Positions 44,776 through 57,134 of a stretch of DNA of 64,000 bases are shown here, piece after piece. The stretch is from contig NC_087190.1 of NCBI RefSeq assembly GCF_035594125.1, positions 9,134,104-9,198,103 of the forward strand, read 5' to 3'. The translations under genes and the position numbers were made by a program. This stretch comes from Scylla paramamosain. Lineage: Eukaryota; Arthropoda; Malacostraca; Decapoda; Portunidae. How positions within the stretch are numbered: position 1 is the stretch's first letter; each line of letters starts with the position of its first letter. Under the pieces are notes generated by a model. That model saw only the letters and a program-made list of their open reading frames with translations. It had not been told where the DNA came from and searched no databases.

Positions 44776-47036
44776 ATGTCCCCAAGTCGGACTACCCTTC
44801 AGACGACGACCCTAAGTGTCTTGACACCCCCTCAACTTTTTCTTCATTAACTTCTGCAACATTCGCAGTCTAAGATCTAATTTGTAGAACACCACCTCTC
44901 TTCTAAACCACATCTTCTTTTCATTACTGAAACAAAGGTGTCTGAGGCAACTGACAGTAGCCCATTTTCTGTTTCCTTACTACTTTCTCTACCCGCATTT
45001 TCAATCCAAAGCTGGATGTTACGTTTATGTGCGCAACGACTTAACCTGCTCTCGTGCCCAGGCTCTTGAATCTTTCGAAATTTCCACCATCTGGCTATGA
45101 CTACAGAGTCACGTTCAAACTAGATTTATCTGTGCTGTATACCTATCACCTAACTCCTCTGACTATAAGAAATTTTTTTACTGTTTAACTTCCAAAGTGG
45201 AGCACATCCTCTCTTCCCTTTTGCAGAGATTTTCATTCTTGGAGACTTCAAAGTTCACCACCAGCTTTGGCTTCCCTCTCTCTTCACTGACCATCCTGGT
45301 GAACTAGCGTTCAACTTTGCTATCCTCCATGACCTAGAGCAATTGGTGCAACACCCTACTCGTATTCCTTCTTGTCTTGGAGATACACCCAACATTCTTG
45401 ACATTTTCCTGACCTCTAATCCTTCTGCTTATGCTGTCTCTTCTCCGTTGGACTCCTCCGATTACATTCTCATATCTGTATCTTGTCCTATCGCTCTAGT
45501 CTCTCCTCAGGATTCCCCTAAGCGAAGTTGCCTCTGGCGCTTTGCCTTTGCTAGTTGGGGGACCTGAGGAGGTATCTCATCTTCCTTGGAATTACTACTG
45601 CTTACGTGTCAGAGATCCGTCTTTCTGTGCCGAACGTATAACAGAGGTGATAGTGTCTGGCATGGAGGCGTATATTCCTCACTCTTTTTCTCGACCTAAA
45701 CCTTTCAAACCTTGGTTTAACACAGCTTGTTCTTGTGCTATACATGATAGAGAGGTTGCCCGCAAAAGGTACGTAAACCTTCCATCACCAGAATCTTATG
45801 CACTTTATATTTCTGCCCGGAACCATGCCAAGTCTGTTCTTCAGCTAGCCAAAAATTCCTTCATTAATAGAAAGTGTCAAAATTTTTCAAAATGTCAACA
45901 TTTTTTCTTCTTCTTTCTCTCCTTTATTTCAGCCATATGGCACCACTGCTATCACATCTATCTCTGAACATGAACACTTCGCTCAAATCTTTGCTAAAAA
46001 AAAAATTGATTCAGGGCTTGTTCTTCCCTCTCCTCCACCCTCTGACTACTTCATGCCACGTATTAAAATTCTTCGCAGTGATATTTTCCATACCCTCGCT
46101 GGCCTAAACCCTCAAAAGGCTTATGGACCTGATGGGGTCCCTCCTATTGTTCTCCAAAACTCTGTTCAACTTTGCCTAGTCAAACTCTTTCAGCTCTGTC
46201 AACATCTACCTTTCCTTCTTGCTGGAAGTTTGCCTACATTCAGCCTGTTCCTGAAAAGGGTGACCGTTCAAATCCCTGAAACTACCGTCCTATTGCTTTA
46301 ATTTCCTGCCTATCTAAAGTTATTGAATCTATCCTCAACAGGAAGATTCCTAAACATCTATCACTTCACAACCCTCTATCTGATCGCTAGTATTGGTTCC
46401 GTCAAGGCTGTTCTACTGGCTTTTCTTACAGAGCCTTGATCATCCTCTTTTAGAAATTTTGGTGAAACCTTTGTTGTTGCCTTGGACATATCAAAAGCTT
46501 TTAATAGAGTCTGGCACAAAGCTTTGATTTCCAAACTACCCTCCAACAGCTTCTATCTTTCTCTCTGTAACTTCACCTCAAGTTTCGTTTCTGACCGTTT
46601 TATTGCTGCTGTGGTAGACGGTCGCTGTTCTTCTAAATCCGTTAGCAGTGGTGTTCCTCAGGATTCAATCCTACCGCTATTTTCATGCTAACTGCTCTTC
46701 TGATCTTGCTAACTGCATGCCTCCCCTCCTCCCGCGGTCTCCCTGCACAAGACTTTCTTCTTTCTCTCACCTCTATTCTGTCCACCTCTCTAATGCAAGA
46801 GTTAACCAGTATTCTCAATCATTCATCCCTTTTCCTGGTAAACTGAGGAACTCCCTGCCAGCTTCTGTCTTTCCACTTTCCTATGACTTGAATTCCTTCA
46901 AGAGGGAGGTTTCAAGACACCTATCCTTTTTTGAGTACCTCTTTGAACCGTTTTATGGGACTGGCATCTCTGTGGGCTTTTTTTTTTTTGTCTTGTTTTT
47001 TTATTATATTTTCGTTCTCGTTGGCCAGTGTCTCTA

Positions 47037-47038
<2 letters not shown>
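44745..47038 (+). mobile_element. LINE family A, copy 9
   Basis: Starts near the beginning of ORF (GTCCTCGGAGACCCCATCTG) and ends ...TTGGCCAGTGTCTCTACC, followed immediately by (AT)n instead of poly(A). Endonuclease pieces are at 45150-45560 ([19 protein letters not shown]), linker 45542-45967, RT fragments 46053-46691 (MDISKAFNRVWHKAL). A deletion removes YADD: text jumps from SGVPQDS at 46665 to the C-terminal YRYFHANCSSDLANC. Confidence 0.88.

Positions 47039-47122
<84 letters not shown>
47039..47122. repeat. (AT)n at LINE 3' end
   Basis: AT array of about 84 bp directly joined to the 3' end of LINE copy 9. Confidence 0.97.
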
Positions 47123-47125
<3 letters not shown>

Positions 47126-47712
47126 GAGGGAAAACGGGAGGACACGATCTCTAGCCCTCAGAAATAAGATGTTGTAGGCAGGAATACCCTAATAGCTGTT
47201 TGAGGAAGAAAACGGTACAAAAAAAAAAAAAAGGGTAAGGTGAGTATATTAACACTGCAAAGATAACAAGGTGACCACACGATGACCAAACCACTGTTGA
47301 GTGCAAGGATTGGCCCGCTGAGTTACCGGGGTTGGGTGCACCGGTAAGAATCCACCCAGCAGAAGGCCGGCGAAGTGAAGTCCACAAGCTGGAGTGCAGT
47401 GGGGAGACAGTCGTGATGTCTGATCGGCCGGTAGAGCCAAGGGGGAGAAACAGCACGGAGCCCAGGCGTGCAGCTTTCCCAGGTGAGACGAAGAACCAGC
47501 GAGAGACAGACAACACGAGGTGTGCTCTGTGTGGAGGCAGGCTGATGTCTTCTCTGGCTCCCCAGCCTGGCTGTGGCGTTGCCTCGGAATCCCCGGGGAC
47601 CAGGGAGTAGGAGGGGCCAGGGGTAGTAACGAGGTAGGCAGACTTGAACTACGTGTATAACAAGGCAGGCAGGGCGTAGGTAGTTAAGCCGGCCCGATGT
47701 GCATGTATATCG

Positions 47713-47715
<3 letters not shown>
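47123..47715. other. Unassigned GC-richer sequence
   Basis: Open on the minus strand (47516-47151 and part of 47877-47323) without recognisable domains. Possibly a decayed retroelement UTR. No gene supported. Confidence 0.35.

Positions 47716-47808
<93 letters not shown>
47716..47808. repeat. (AT)n next to inverted-repeat element
   Basis: AT array of about 92 bp ending where the terminal repeat AATGTAACAAAATTTC starts. Confidence 0.97.
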
Positions 47809-47810
<2 letters not shown>

Positions 47811-48095
47811 GTAACAAAATTTCATTTTTGTCCTGTCCTTGACCCCAAAGCATAATTTTTTTTTCAGCTATTTCCATCTAAGCAGAATAAAAAAAAGTTA
47901 TATTGATCCTAAAACTTTGGTTTTGTGGGTAGAGCAATGAATTTACATTTTTGTCTTATTCTATTATAATATGGGTTACTATTGGTTTTCATGTCATGTA
48001 AAGACTTGCAGAATTTCAGTTGTTTATCTAATTGCTTTTAAAATGTTGCAAATAAGTTAAACAATGAAAGAAAAATATAAATTGTTCTAACGATT
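47808..48095. mobile_element. Second copy of the 974-bp element (partial)
   Basis: The inverse of 40070-40436: shares GTAACAAAATTTCA, TTTCCATCTAA.CAGAATA, ATATGGGTTACTATTGGTTT and TTGTTTATCTAATT.CTTTT. Only one terminus remains. Confidence 0.8.
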
Positions 48096-48105
48096 TAATT
48101 TTAAT

Positions 48106-48283
48106 CATCCCCATCCATAAATCAGTCTAATGTTCCCTTAAAGCTCCCTAATGTCTCAGAAATAGTAACTTGATTACTGAGTCCTTTCCATTCATCTACC
48201 GGACTCACTAATCTAGTTGTTAGTGCTAAAACATTAGGGAGCTTTAAGAGAATATTAGATGGATGGATTTGTGGATGGGGATG
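48106..48283. repeat. Inverted duplication of a CR1-like LINE 3' region
   Basis: 48106-48154 (minus sense) and 48231-48283 (plus sense) are inverted copies around a 76-bp spacer. Both encode the SFKR-LDG--DGDD segment also present at 23140-23100. Confidence 0.75.
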
Positions 48284-48464
48284 ATAGATGGAAACGTATA
48301 TTTCATACAGGGACTGTATAGGAAATCGCTTGGGGTAGTCAACCAGGTAAGCCTGTGAATGCTGACTCCCTTACTTCTTTTGTTCAAAGCACCATTACCA
48401 TTACTTATGACATATATGATTTGAGGGCCACAACAGTAATAGACCACAACCAACACTGACTACA

Positions 48465-50005
48465 ACAGTAATAGAACGGTCAGAAAGGAAACTTGAGATG
48501 AAGTTACAAAAGGGAAAGATTGAAGCCATAGAACGGAAGTTTAGAAATCAAGGCATTTTTGCCAGACTCTATCAAAAGCTTTAGATATGTCTGAGATAAC
48601 AGCAAAAGTTTCATCAAAATCTCTAAAAGAGGATGACCAAGACTTGGTAAGGATCACCAGTAGAGCGTCCTTGACGGAACCCATATTGGCGATCAGATAG
48701 AAGGTTGTGAAGTAATAGATGTTTAATACTCTTTCTGTTGAGGATATATTTAAAAACTTTAAATAGGCAGAAAATTAAAGCAATACGGCGCTAGTTTGAG
48801 GGATTAAAACGGTCACCAGGGTCAAGTACCTTTTGTGGGCCACCTCTCAATCATGCATAGCACGAAAACAGGCTGTGTTTTCAAGGTTTGGAAGGCTTAG
48901 ATTGAGAAAAAGAGTGAGGAATGTATGCCTCCATGCCAGACACTATCACCTCTGCTATGCGCTCGGCACACAGAGACGGGTCTCTGACACTGAAGCAGTA
49001 GTCATTCAAGGAAAATCAGCAATATATCTTCTCAGGCCCTCCCAACTTACAGAAGCAAGACGCCAGAGTCAACTCCGCTTAGGGGAATCCTGAGGAGGGA
49101 TTGGAGTGATAGGACAAGATACAGGTATTAGACTGTGAACGAATAAGATAGGGTAACAGTATAAGCAGAAGGATTAGAAGCTAGGAAAAGGGCAAGAATG
49201 TCAGGCGGATCTCCATATCGGTATGGAATATGAAAAGGGGGATAGCAAAGTTAAAGACTAGTTTACCAGGATGGTGAACAATGAAGTCTCCAAAAATGGA
49301 GATCTTCGAAAAAGGGAAGAGAATCAGAATGTGTTCCACTTTGGATGTTAAGTAGTCAAATAATTTCTTATAGTCAGAGGAGTGAAAAGGTAAAATTTAG
49401 TTTAGATAAATTTAGTTTGAGAGTGACACTGTAGTCGTAGTCAGATGGTGGAAAACTCGGAAGATTCAAGAGCGTGGGCACGAGACCTAATTAAGTCGTT
49501 GCTGATATAGACGCAACATCCACCTTTGGAATGAAAATGAGGATAGAGAAAGTAGGAGGGAACAGAAAAGGGGATACTGTCAGTTGCCTCAGACACCTGT
49601 GTCTCAGTGAGGAAAAGAAGATGATGTTTAGTAGAGTAGAGTTGGTGTTCTACAGATTGAAAATTATACTTGAGACCACGAATGTTGCAATTAATGCAAT
49701 TGACGAAGAAAAAGTTGGTTTCAAGACACTTAGGATCGATACCAGAAGAGTATTCCGACCTGGGGACATTTGTAGTCCCTTTCCCAGATGGGGAGTCCGA
49801 GGCTGGTGTAGGAGTCGCCATGATGATTTTGAATTTTGCGTTAAGGGGATGAGTGTAATTAGCTAATTAGGAAGAGAGTTGTCTTTAGAGGGTAGCCTGT
49901 GACTGCTCCCTGGTGTTGTGAGACACAAAGGGAAACGTTCAGTGAGGTCAACTCCCTGGTGCATTGCTTTGGACGTCAGTGGGAGTAATTATCGTTTCGG
50001 CAGGT
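48465..50005 (-). mobile_element. LINE family A, copy 10 (internal deletion)
   Basis: Minus strand: RT piece 48820-48465, then deletion to the endonuclease/linker (48822 onwards), N-terminus with ATG at 49821 (MATPTPASDSPSGKGTTNVP), 5' UTR to about 50005. Truncated on its 3' side inside the RT. Confidence 0.88.
49441..49821 (-). pseudogene. LINE family A N-terminus (copy 10)
   Basis: 126 residues from the natural start: MATPTPASDSPSGKGT, then [33 protein letters not shown] (catalytic Glu) and YFLYPHFHSKGGCCVYI. It ends at a stop after SSEFSTI. Confidence 0.85.
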
Positions 50006-50009
50006 GCCT

Positions 50010-50629
50010 ACGGTCTCTTCCAGTGAGCCTATTGCATCCTCCATATACAGTTTTTATGCAGGAAGAAAAATAGCTTGAATCTAGAACAGGAAAAATAAAT
50101 CAACAAAAGGACAGGAAAAGGATGGAGTGCCTTTGGAAAGCCAAGTAATGTAATGAAGAATAATCTCCCACTCCCAATAAAAAAAAAAAGTAGATAGGTA
50201 ATAAGTGAATTTTACCAGCTATAACATATCTTTCGGAGAGCTTGGAACCTGTACGAAGAATAGATTTTTAGTTAAATAGTTATGAATCCATGGTATACCA
50301 TAAAATATAATGAGGAGCCTTAAAAATCACTTACATGGTAAAGCAAAGGGAGTAGTTAGTGTCTATGGAGGAATAAAAAATTGTACTAGTTTACTAACAT
50401 GAAGTGGACTCTGTATATCCAAGGACATCCAGGGTCCTTGCTAACATAACTACCCGTGGTAGTTATGAGAAAAAAGTACTAAACTCACCTTGATACATCC
50501 CAAGAGTGATCATAGTGAACCAATTTTATCCATATAGCAGCAATAGTAGTTCTACTTACTTGAACACTATCTGGGTGTATATGATATTCTATTTTCCCAC
50601 TGATGAGTTAACCAATCTTTCATTTTCAG
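50010..50629 (+). other. Probable intron upstream of the ODC exon
   Basis: No mobile element recognised. It ends in a pyrimidine-rich acceptor (CAATCTTTCATTTTCAG, AG at 50628-50629). No earlier ODC exon is visible in it. Confidence 0.55.
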
Positions 50630-50831
50630 GCTTGTTATTCGGATTCGTGTTGACGCAACAGATGCACTGGTCTCCTTGGGCAAGAAGTTTGGTGTGCTTC
50701 CTGGTGATGCAGAAACACTTCTGGTTGCTGCTCACACTCTTGGATTGAATGTAGTTGGAGTAGCTTTCCATGTTGGCTCTGGCTGTCGTGACCCTTCAGC
50801 CTTCCACCAAGCAATTATTTCTGCTAAAATG
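50630..50831 (+). CDS. Ornithine decarboxylase-family exon
   Basis: A 202-bp internal exon. One base (G) completes a codon from the previous exon; then 67 codons run open. Key text: [53 protein letters not shown] and [16 protein letters not shown] is the conserved fold III decarboxylase block whose His stacks on pyridoxal phosphate in ornithine decarboxylase, the first step of polyamine synthesis in the cytosol; LVIRI and the Lys-Phe-Gly before it also match. It is flanked by TTTTCAG and by GTTAGT, both good splice sites. Antizyme inhibitor, a non-enzymatic paralogue, cannot be excluded from one exon. No neighbouring exon is in the window; LINE copies 10 and 11 flank it, so its introns are large and repeat-filled. 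Confidence 0.88.
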
Positions 50832-50898
50832 GTTAGTTTTGAATTAGGAACTGTGAAGAGGAAGTTGATGTCTAAGATAGAAAATCACATGTATAAAC
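50832..50898 (+). other. Start of the downstream intron
   Basis: Begins GTTAGT, a good donor. The intron then enters the (AT)n array and LINE copy 11. Confidence 0.7.
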
Positions 50899-51041
<143 letters not shown>

Positions 51042-51253
51042 TTATGTAGGAAGGATACTGGCCAAGGGCAACAAAAATCTAATAAAAAAATGCCCACTGA
51101 AATGCCAGTCCCATAAAAGGGTCAAAGCAGTGGTCAAAAATTGGTGAATAATTGTCTTGAAACCTCCCTCTTGAAGGAATTCAAGTCGTAGGAAGGTGGA
51201 AATACAGAAGCAGGCAGGGAGTTCCAGAGTTTACCAGAGAAAGGGATGAATGA

Positions 51254-52405
51254 TTAAGAATACTGGTTAACTCTTGCGTTAGAGAGGTGGACAGAATAGG
51301 GGTGAGAGAAAGAAGAAAGTCTTGTGCAGCGAGGCCGCAGAAGGAGGGGAGGCATGCAGTTAGCAAGATCAGAAGAGCAGTTAGCATGAAAATAGCGGTA
51401 GAAGACAGCTAGATATGCAACATTGCGGCGGTGAGAGAGAGGCTGAAGACAGTCAGTAAGAGGAGAGGAGTTGATGAGACGAAAAGCTTTTGATTCCACC
51501 CTGTCTAGAAGAGCAGTATGAGTGGAACCCCCCCAGACATGTGAAGCATACTCCATACATGGACGGATAAGGCCCTTGTACAGAGTTAGCAGCTGGGGGG
51601 GTGAGAAAAACTGGCGGAGACGTCTCAGAACACCTAACTTCATAGAAGCTATTTTAGCTAGAGATGAGGTGTGAAGTTTCCAGTTCAGATTATAAGTAAA
51701 GGACAGACCGAGGATGTTCAGTGTAGAAGAGGGGGACAATTGAGTGTCATTGAAGAAGAGAAGATAGTTGTCTGGAAGGTTGTGTCGAGTTGATAGATAG
51801 AGGAATTGAGTTTTTGAGGCATTGAACAATACGAAGTTTGCTTTGCCCCAATCAGAAATTTTAGAAAGATCAGAAGTCAGGCGTTCTGTGGCTTCCCTGC
51901 GTGATATGTTTACCTCCTGAAGGGTTGGACGTCTATGAAAAGACGTGGAAAAGTGCAGGGTGGTATCATCAGCGTAGGAGTGGATAGGACAAGAAGTTTG
52001 GTTTAGAAGATCATTAATGAATAATAAGAAGAGAGTGGGTGACAGGACAGAACCCTGAGGAACACCACTGTTAATGGATTTAGGAGAACAGTGACCGTCT
52101 ACCACAGCAGCAATAGAACGGTCAGAAAGGAAACTTGAGATGAAGTTACAGAGAGAAGGATAGAAACCGTAGGAGGGTAGTTTGGAAATCAAAGCTTTGT
52201 GCCAGACTCTATCAAAGGCTTTTGATATATCCAAGGCAACAGCAAAAGTTTCACGAAAATCTCTAAAAGAGGATGACCAAGACTCAGTAAGGAAAGCCAG
52301 AAGATCACCAGTAGAGCGGCCTTGACGGAACCCGATACTGGCGATCAGATAGAAGGTTGTGAAGTGATAGATGTTTAAGAATCTACCTATTGAGGATAGA
52401 TTCAA
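51254..52405 (-). pseudogene. LINE family A reverse transcriptase and C-terminus (copy 11)
   Basis: 383 residues covering most of [107 protein letters not shown] and on to LSNARVNQYS. It then shifts for the last 30 or so residues. The upstream finger motifs (NYRPIALISCLSKVFESIL) are in 52871-52383. Catalytic residues are intact. Confidence 0.9.
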
Positions 52406-52909
52406 AAACTTTAGATAAGCAGGAAATTAAAGCAATAGGACGGTAGTTTGAGGGATTAGAGCGGTCACCCTTTTTAGGAACAGGTTGAATGTAGGCAAAC
52501 TTCCAGCAAGAAGGAAAGGTAGATGTTGATAGACAGAGCTGAAAGAGTTTGACTAGGCAAGGTGCAAGCACGGAGGCACAGTTTCGGAGAACAATAGGAG
52601 GGACCCCATCAAGTCCATAAGCCTTCCGAGGGTGTAGGCCAGCGAGGGCATGGAAAACATCATTGCGAAGAATTTTAATAGGTAGCACGAAGTAGTTAGA
52701 GGGTGGAGGAGAGGGAGGAGCAAGCCCAGAATCGTCCAAGGTAGAGTTTTTAGCAAAGGTTTGAGCAAAGAGTTCAGCTTTAGAAATAGATGTGATAGCA
52801 GTGGTGCCATCTGGTTGAAGTAGAGGAGGGAAAGAAGAAGAAGCAAAGTTATTGGAGATATTTGAAATCACGAGGGGAGTTAGATCTTGAAAGGTTTTGA
52901 CATTTTCTG

Positions 52910-54076
52910 TTAATGAAGGTTTTTGGCTAGTTGGAGAACAGACTTGGCATGGTTCCGGGCAGAAATATAAAGTGCATGAGATTCTGGTGATGGAAGGCTT
53001 AAGTACCTTTTGTGGGCCACCTCTCTATCATGTATAGCACGAGAACAAGCTGTATTAATCCAAGGTTTAAAAGGTTTAGGACGAGAAAAAGAGTGAGGAA
53101 TGTACGCCTCCATGCCAGACACTATCACCTCTGTTATGCGCTCAGCACACAAAGACGGGTCTCTGACACGGAAGCAGTAGTCATTCCAAGGAAAATCAGC
53201 AAAATACCTCCTCAGGTCCCCCCAACTAGCAGAGGCAAAACGCCAGAGGTACCTTCGCTTAGGGGGATCCTGAGGAGGGATTGGAGTGATAGGACAAGAT
53301 AAAGATATGAGATTGTGATCGGAGGAGCCCAACGGAGAAGAAAGGGTGACAGCATAAGCAGAAGGATTAGAGGTCAGGAAAAGGTCAAGAATGTTGGGCG
53401 TATCTCCAAGACGGTCAGGAATATGAGTAGGGTGTTGCACCAATTGCTCTAGATCATGGAGGATAGCAAAGTTGTAGGCTAGTTCACCAGGATGGTCAGT
53501 GAAGGGAGAGGAAAGCCAAAGCTGGTGGTGAACATTGAAGTCTCCAAGAATGGAGATCTCTGCAAAAGGGAAGAGGGTCAGAATGTGCTCCACTTTGGAA
53601 GTTAAGTAGTCAAAGAATTTGTTATAGTCAGAGGAGTTAGGAGAGAGGTATACAGCACAGATAAATTTAGTATGAGAGTGACTCTGTAGTCGTAGCCAGA
53701 TGGTGGAAAACTCGGAAGATTCAAGAGCGTGGGCACGAGAGCAGGTTAAGTCATTGCGCACATAAACGCAGCATCCAGCTTTGGATAAAAAATGAGGATA
53801 GAGAAAGTAGGAGGGAACAGAAAAGGGGCTACTGTCAGTTGCCTCAGACACCTGAGTTTCAGTGAGGAAAAGAAGATGAGGTTTAGAAGAGGAGAGGTGG
53901 TGTTCTACAGATTGAAAATTAGATCTTAGACCGCGAATGTTGCAGAAGTTAATGAAGAAAAAGTTGAGGGGGGTGTCAAGACACTTAGGGTCGTCGACAG
54001 AAAGGCAGTCCGACCTGGGGACATTTATGGTCCCCTCCCCAGATGGGAACTCCGAGGCTGGTGTAGGAGTCGTCAT
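52910..54076 (-). pseudogene. LINE family A N-terminus and endonuclease (copy 11)
   Basis: 388 residues from the natural start [20 protein letters not shown]. The endonuclease motifs are complete: [24 protein letters not shown] (Glu), [34 protein letters not shown] (Asp/Asn), [26 protein letters not shown] (Asp/His). Then [20 protein letters not shown] and QLAKN before a frameshift. No zinc knuckle precedes it and no separate ORF1 is visible in this family. Confidence 0.9.
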
Positions 54077-54314
54077 GATGATTTTAAAATTTTTGGGTGA
54101 AGGGTGTGTGTGTTATTAGGTGCTTATAGTTTTGTGAGGAGGAAGAGAGTTGTCTTTAGAGGGCAGGCTGTGACTGCCCCCTTGTGTTGTGAGACACAAA
54201 GGGAAACGTTCAGTGAGGGCACAGCTGGGTTTAATGATAAGTTCACAGCACCCCCTGAACAGTGCTTTAGACCTCACTGGGAGTAATTATCGTTTCGGCA
54301 GGTGTCTACTGCCT

Positions 54315-54317
<3 letters not shown>

Positions 54318-54412
<95 letters not shown>

Positions 54413-54436
54413 TATTTATTTATTTATTTATTTATT
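54318..54436. repeat. (AT)n plus (TTTA)n at LINE 5' end
   Basis: AT array to about 54408, then TTTA repeat, starting at the 5' end of LINE copy 11. Confidence 0.97.
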
Positions 54437-55100
54437 TACTCATCATTATGTGGGGTGTAATTAGAGAAAAAGGCGATGAAGGAAATAAGGAGGAGAGACA
54501 GAAGAAAGGTTACGTGGAACGAAGATGTACAATGTACGATAACTACCGAGCTGCTCGCTCGAGGAGACTACTGCAAGATTCCCTGCGCACAGTTGCTCTC
54601 CTTCCTTAATTAATTTTCGTTTGATCGTAACTATTTTACAAAGATCCCATTTTGTTTGTCAGTTGAGTGAGTGAAGGGAGACGAGCGGGCAAAGATGGGA
54701 TGGATTCCCCTCTCCCTCCTCCCCCCTCACATGAGTCATAGCTGGGATGAGCCCGGGCTTTGTGTTTCCACGAGTGAGTCACTGCCTTTATATTGCGCGA
54801 GTCAGATGTACATTTGGAGATAGTGTTGTTCTGAAGAAAGTGGGAGCGATACAGCTACCGGGCCAGTTGCTTTAAGGGGTATTTGAGTAATTTACCGCAG
54901 TACGCCCCTGATTATATGTGCAGTGTTTAGATGTCTCCATCAGCCTGGATGTGAGTGCACTTCCTTGCAAGGCACTCGGTGTACATTACTATACATTACG
55001 ACTTGACTCTTACTCTTACATGATACTTGTTGTATCTGTGCGCGTCCGTTAGACTCTCACCTGCTGGTCTGGGCAGCTTAACTTTGTATTTGTGCTGTTA
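54437..55100. other. Unassigned sequence, no gene seen
   Basis: Moderately GC-rich, no ORF with recognisable motifs; may be upstream or internal sequence of LTR F. Confidence 0.4.
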
Positions 55101-55199
55101 AATGTTACTGTTTTACAAGGCTCTTTTAGAGGATCTGGAAGCAAAGAATTATAGGTACGTTGTTGTGTAGTGAAACTTGACTCCCTCCTCAGGCCCTGT

Positions 55200-55749
<550 letters not shown>

Positions 55750-55959
55750 CTTTGTTAAGAAAACATTTGATGATATATAGTTAAAGAAAAGAGAAATGTG
55801 AAAGCAATGCGCCATCACAGTCTATGGTAGATATTTGTGAACACATCCACACATAATTAATAAATAAATAAATAATTGAATATGTCGCAACAAATATGGC
55901 CCAAATAAAACCAACTTACATATCTAATAACACAAAAAATAAACAAAGAAACACCCATA

Positions 55960-56140
55960 CAACTAACTATCAGAGCTACAACGGTACCTCCTTACGAGAC
56001 TGGATTTGGCACTTCAGAATCGTTACCACGAGTGGATGCCCCCTCCTATCCCCGGATAGTGGCCAGGATTCGAACCCATGCGTCTGATTTGACTGATTGA
56101 TTTATTTTTTTTGTATCTCAACATAACGGTCTTATGGCAC
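55960..56140 (-). repeat. Possible tRNA-related SINE remnant
   Basis: The complement of 56070-56082 is GGGTTCGAATCCT, a good RNA polymerase III B box. No convincing A box lies upstream on that strand; an A-rich tract is there instead. Followed by GGCCACTATCCGGGG. Could also be chance. Confidence 0.35.
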
Positions 56141-56867
56141 CGGCATATAGCGCTCTCTGTCCTACTTGCCACTGCGGTAACAATGAAGAAAATAAAGTAG
56201 ATAAATCTCTATCATTTACTGAAGGATACGAGTAAAAGTAAAAATAAATAGATTCAACGGGAAGCCCTAACACTTCATCTTATCAGGCACTGAAGAGGTA
56301 TTCCTGACTATTCTTCCCAGCTCTGGGTGATGACCAGAAGATGGGGCCCCAGACTATCCTAACTGGGAGAGGAAAAAATCGGGAAAGCTTATTTGCGGTC
56401 GTGCGTGATGCGAGAATGGTGGTGGATGCTGAGGGAGATACTGACGCCGCTGTTCGTTCCCCTGGCATCGTCCTGGGAGGAGATGGCAGGTGTCAACCCA
56501 GCAGACATGTGTCAAACGGCTGACCGCTACTGCCTCTGCTGGCCGCTAGCTGGCACTGTTGGTACTGCTAGTCGCTGGTTGGCACTGTTGGTACTGCTGG
56601 TCGCTGGTTGGCACTGCCGCTACCCATTTCCGCTGCTGTTGGCCGCATGCTACTAGACTTGCCATGTCCTGCGACGGAAATGATGACGCACCAGGTTTTC
56701 ACATGGTGTTACGACAAGCAATATTGGTGCAGGTCTTACCTTTACGACTGCGAGAAACACGAAGAGGGTAAAGGTCAAACATAACCCACTGGTTCTGGTT
56801 CTGGAAAATGTCGATAACCTTTGCCTTTGCAACGACGCTTCCCTCTTCCTCTTGTATATTTGCTTCC

Positions 56868-56872
<5 letters not shown>
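56141..56872. other. Unassigned sequence with a short GGTACTGCTGGTCGC repeat
   Basis: 56555-56615 repeats TTGGCACTGTTGGTACTGCT. 56870-56690 is open on the minus strand (AKVIDIFQNQNQWVMFDLYP) and looks coding-like, but I do not recognise it. Confidence 0.4.
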
Positions 56873-56933
<61 letters not shown>

Positions 56934-56988
56934 GCTGACAACTGTTATGTTTCTTTATTTTAATGGTGTCTGACGCTATTTGCGCAAT

Positions 56989-57060
<72 letters not shown>
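56873..57060. repeat. Two (CT)n arrays
   Basis: CT arrays at 56873-56931 and 56993-57060, separated by about 60 bp of unique sequence. Confidence 0.97.
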
Positions 57061-57062
<2 letters not shown>

Positions 57063-57134
57063 ATTATCCAAAAAAAAAATTTATTTTGTGCTTTTTTTTA
57101 TTTATTTTCATTTATTTATTTATTTTTCTTACGT

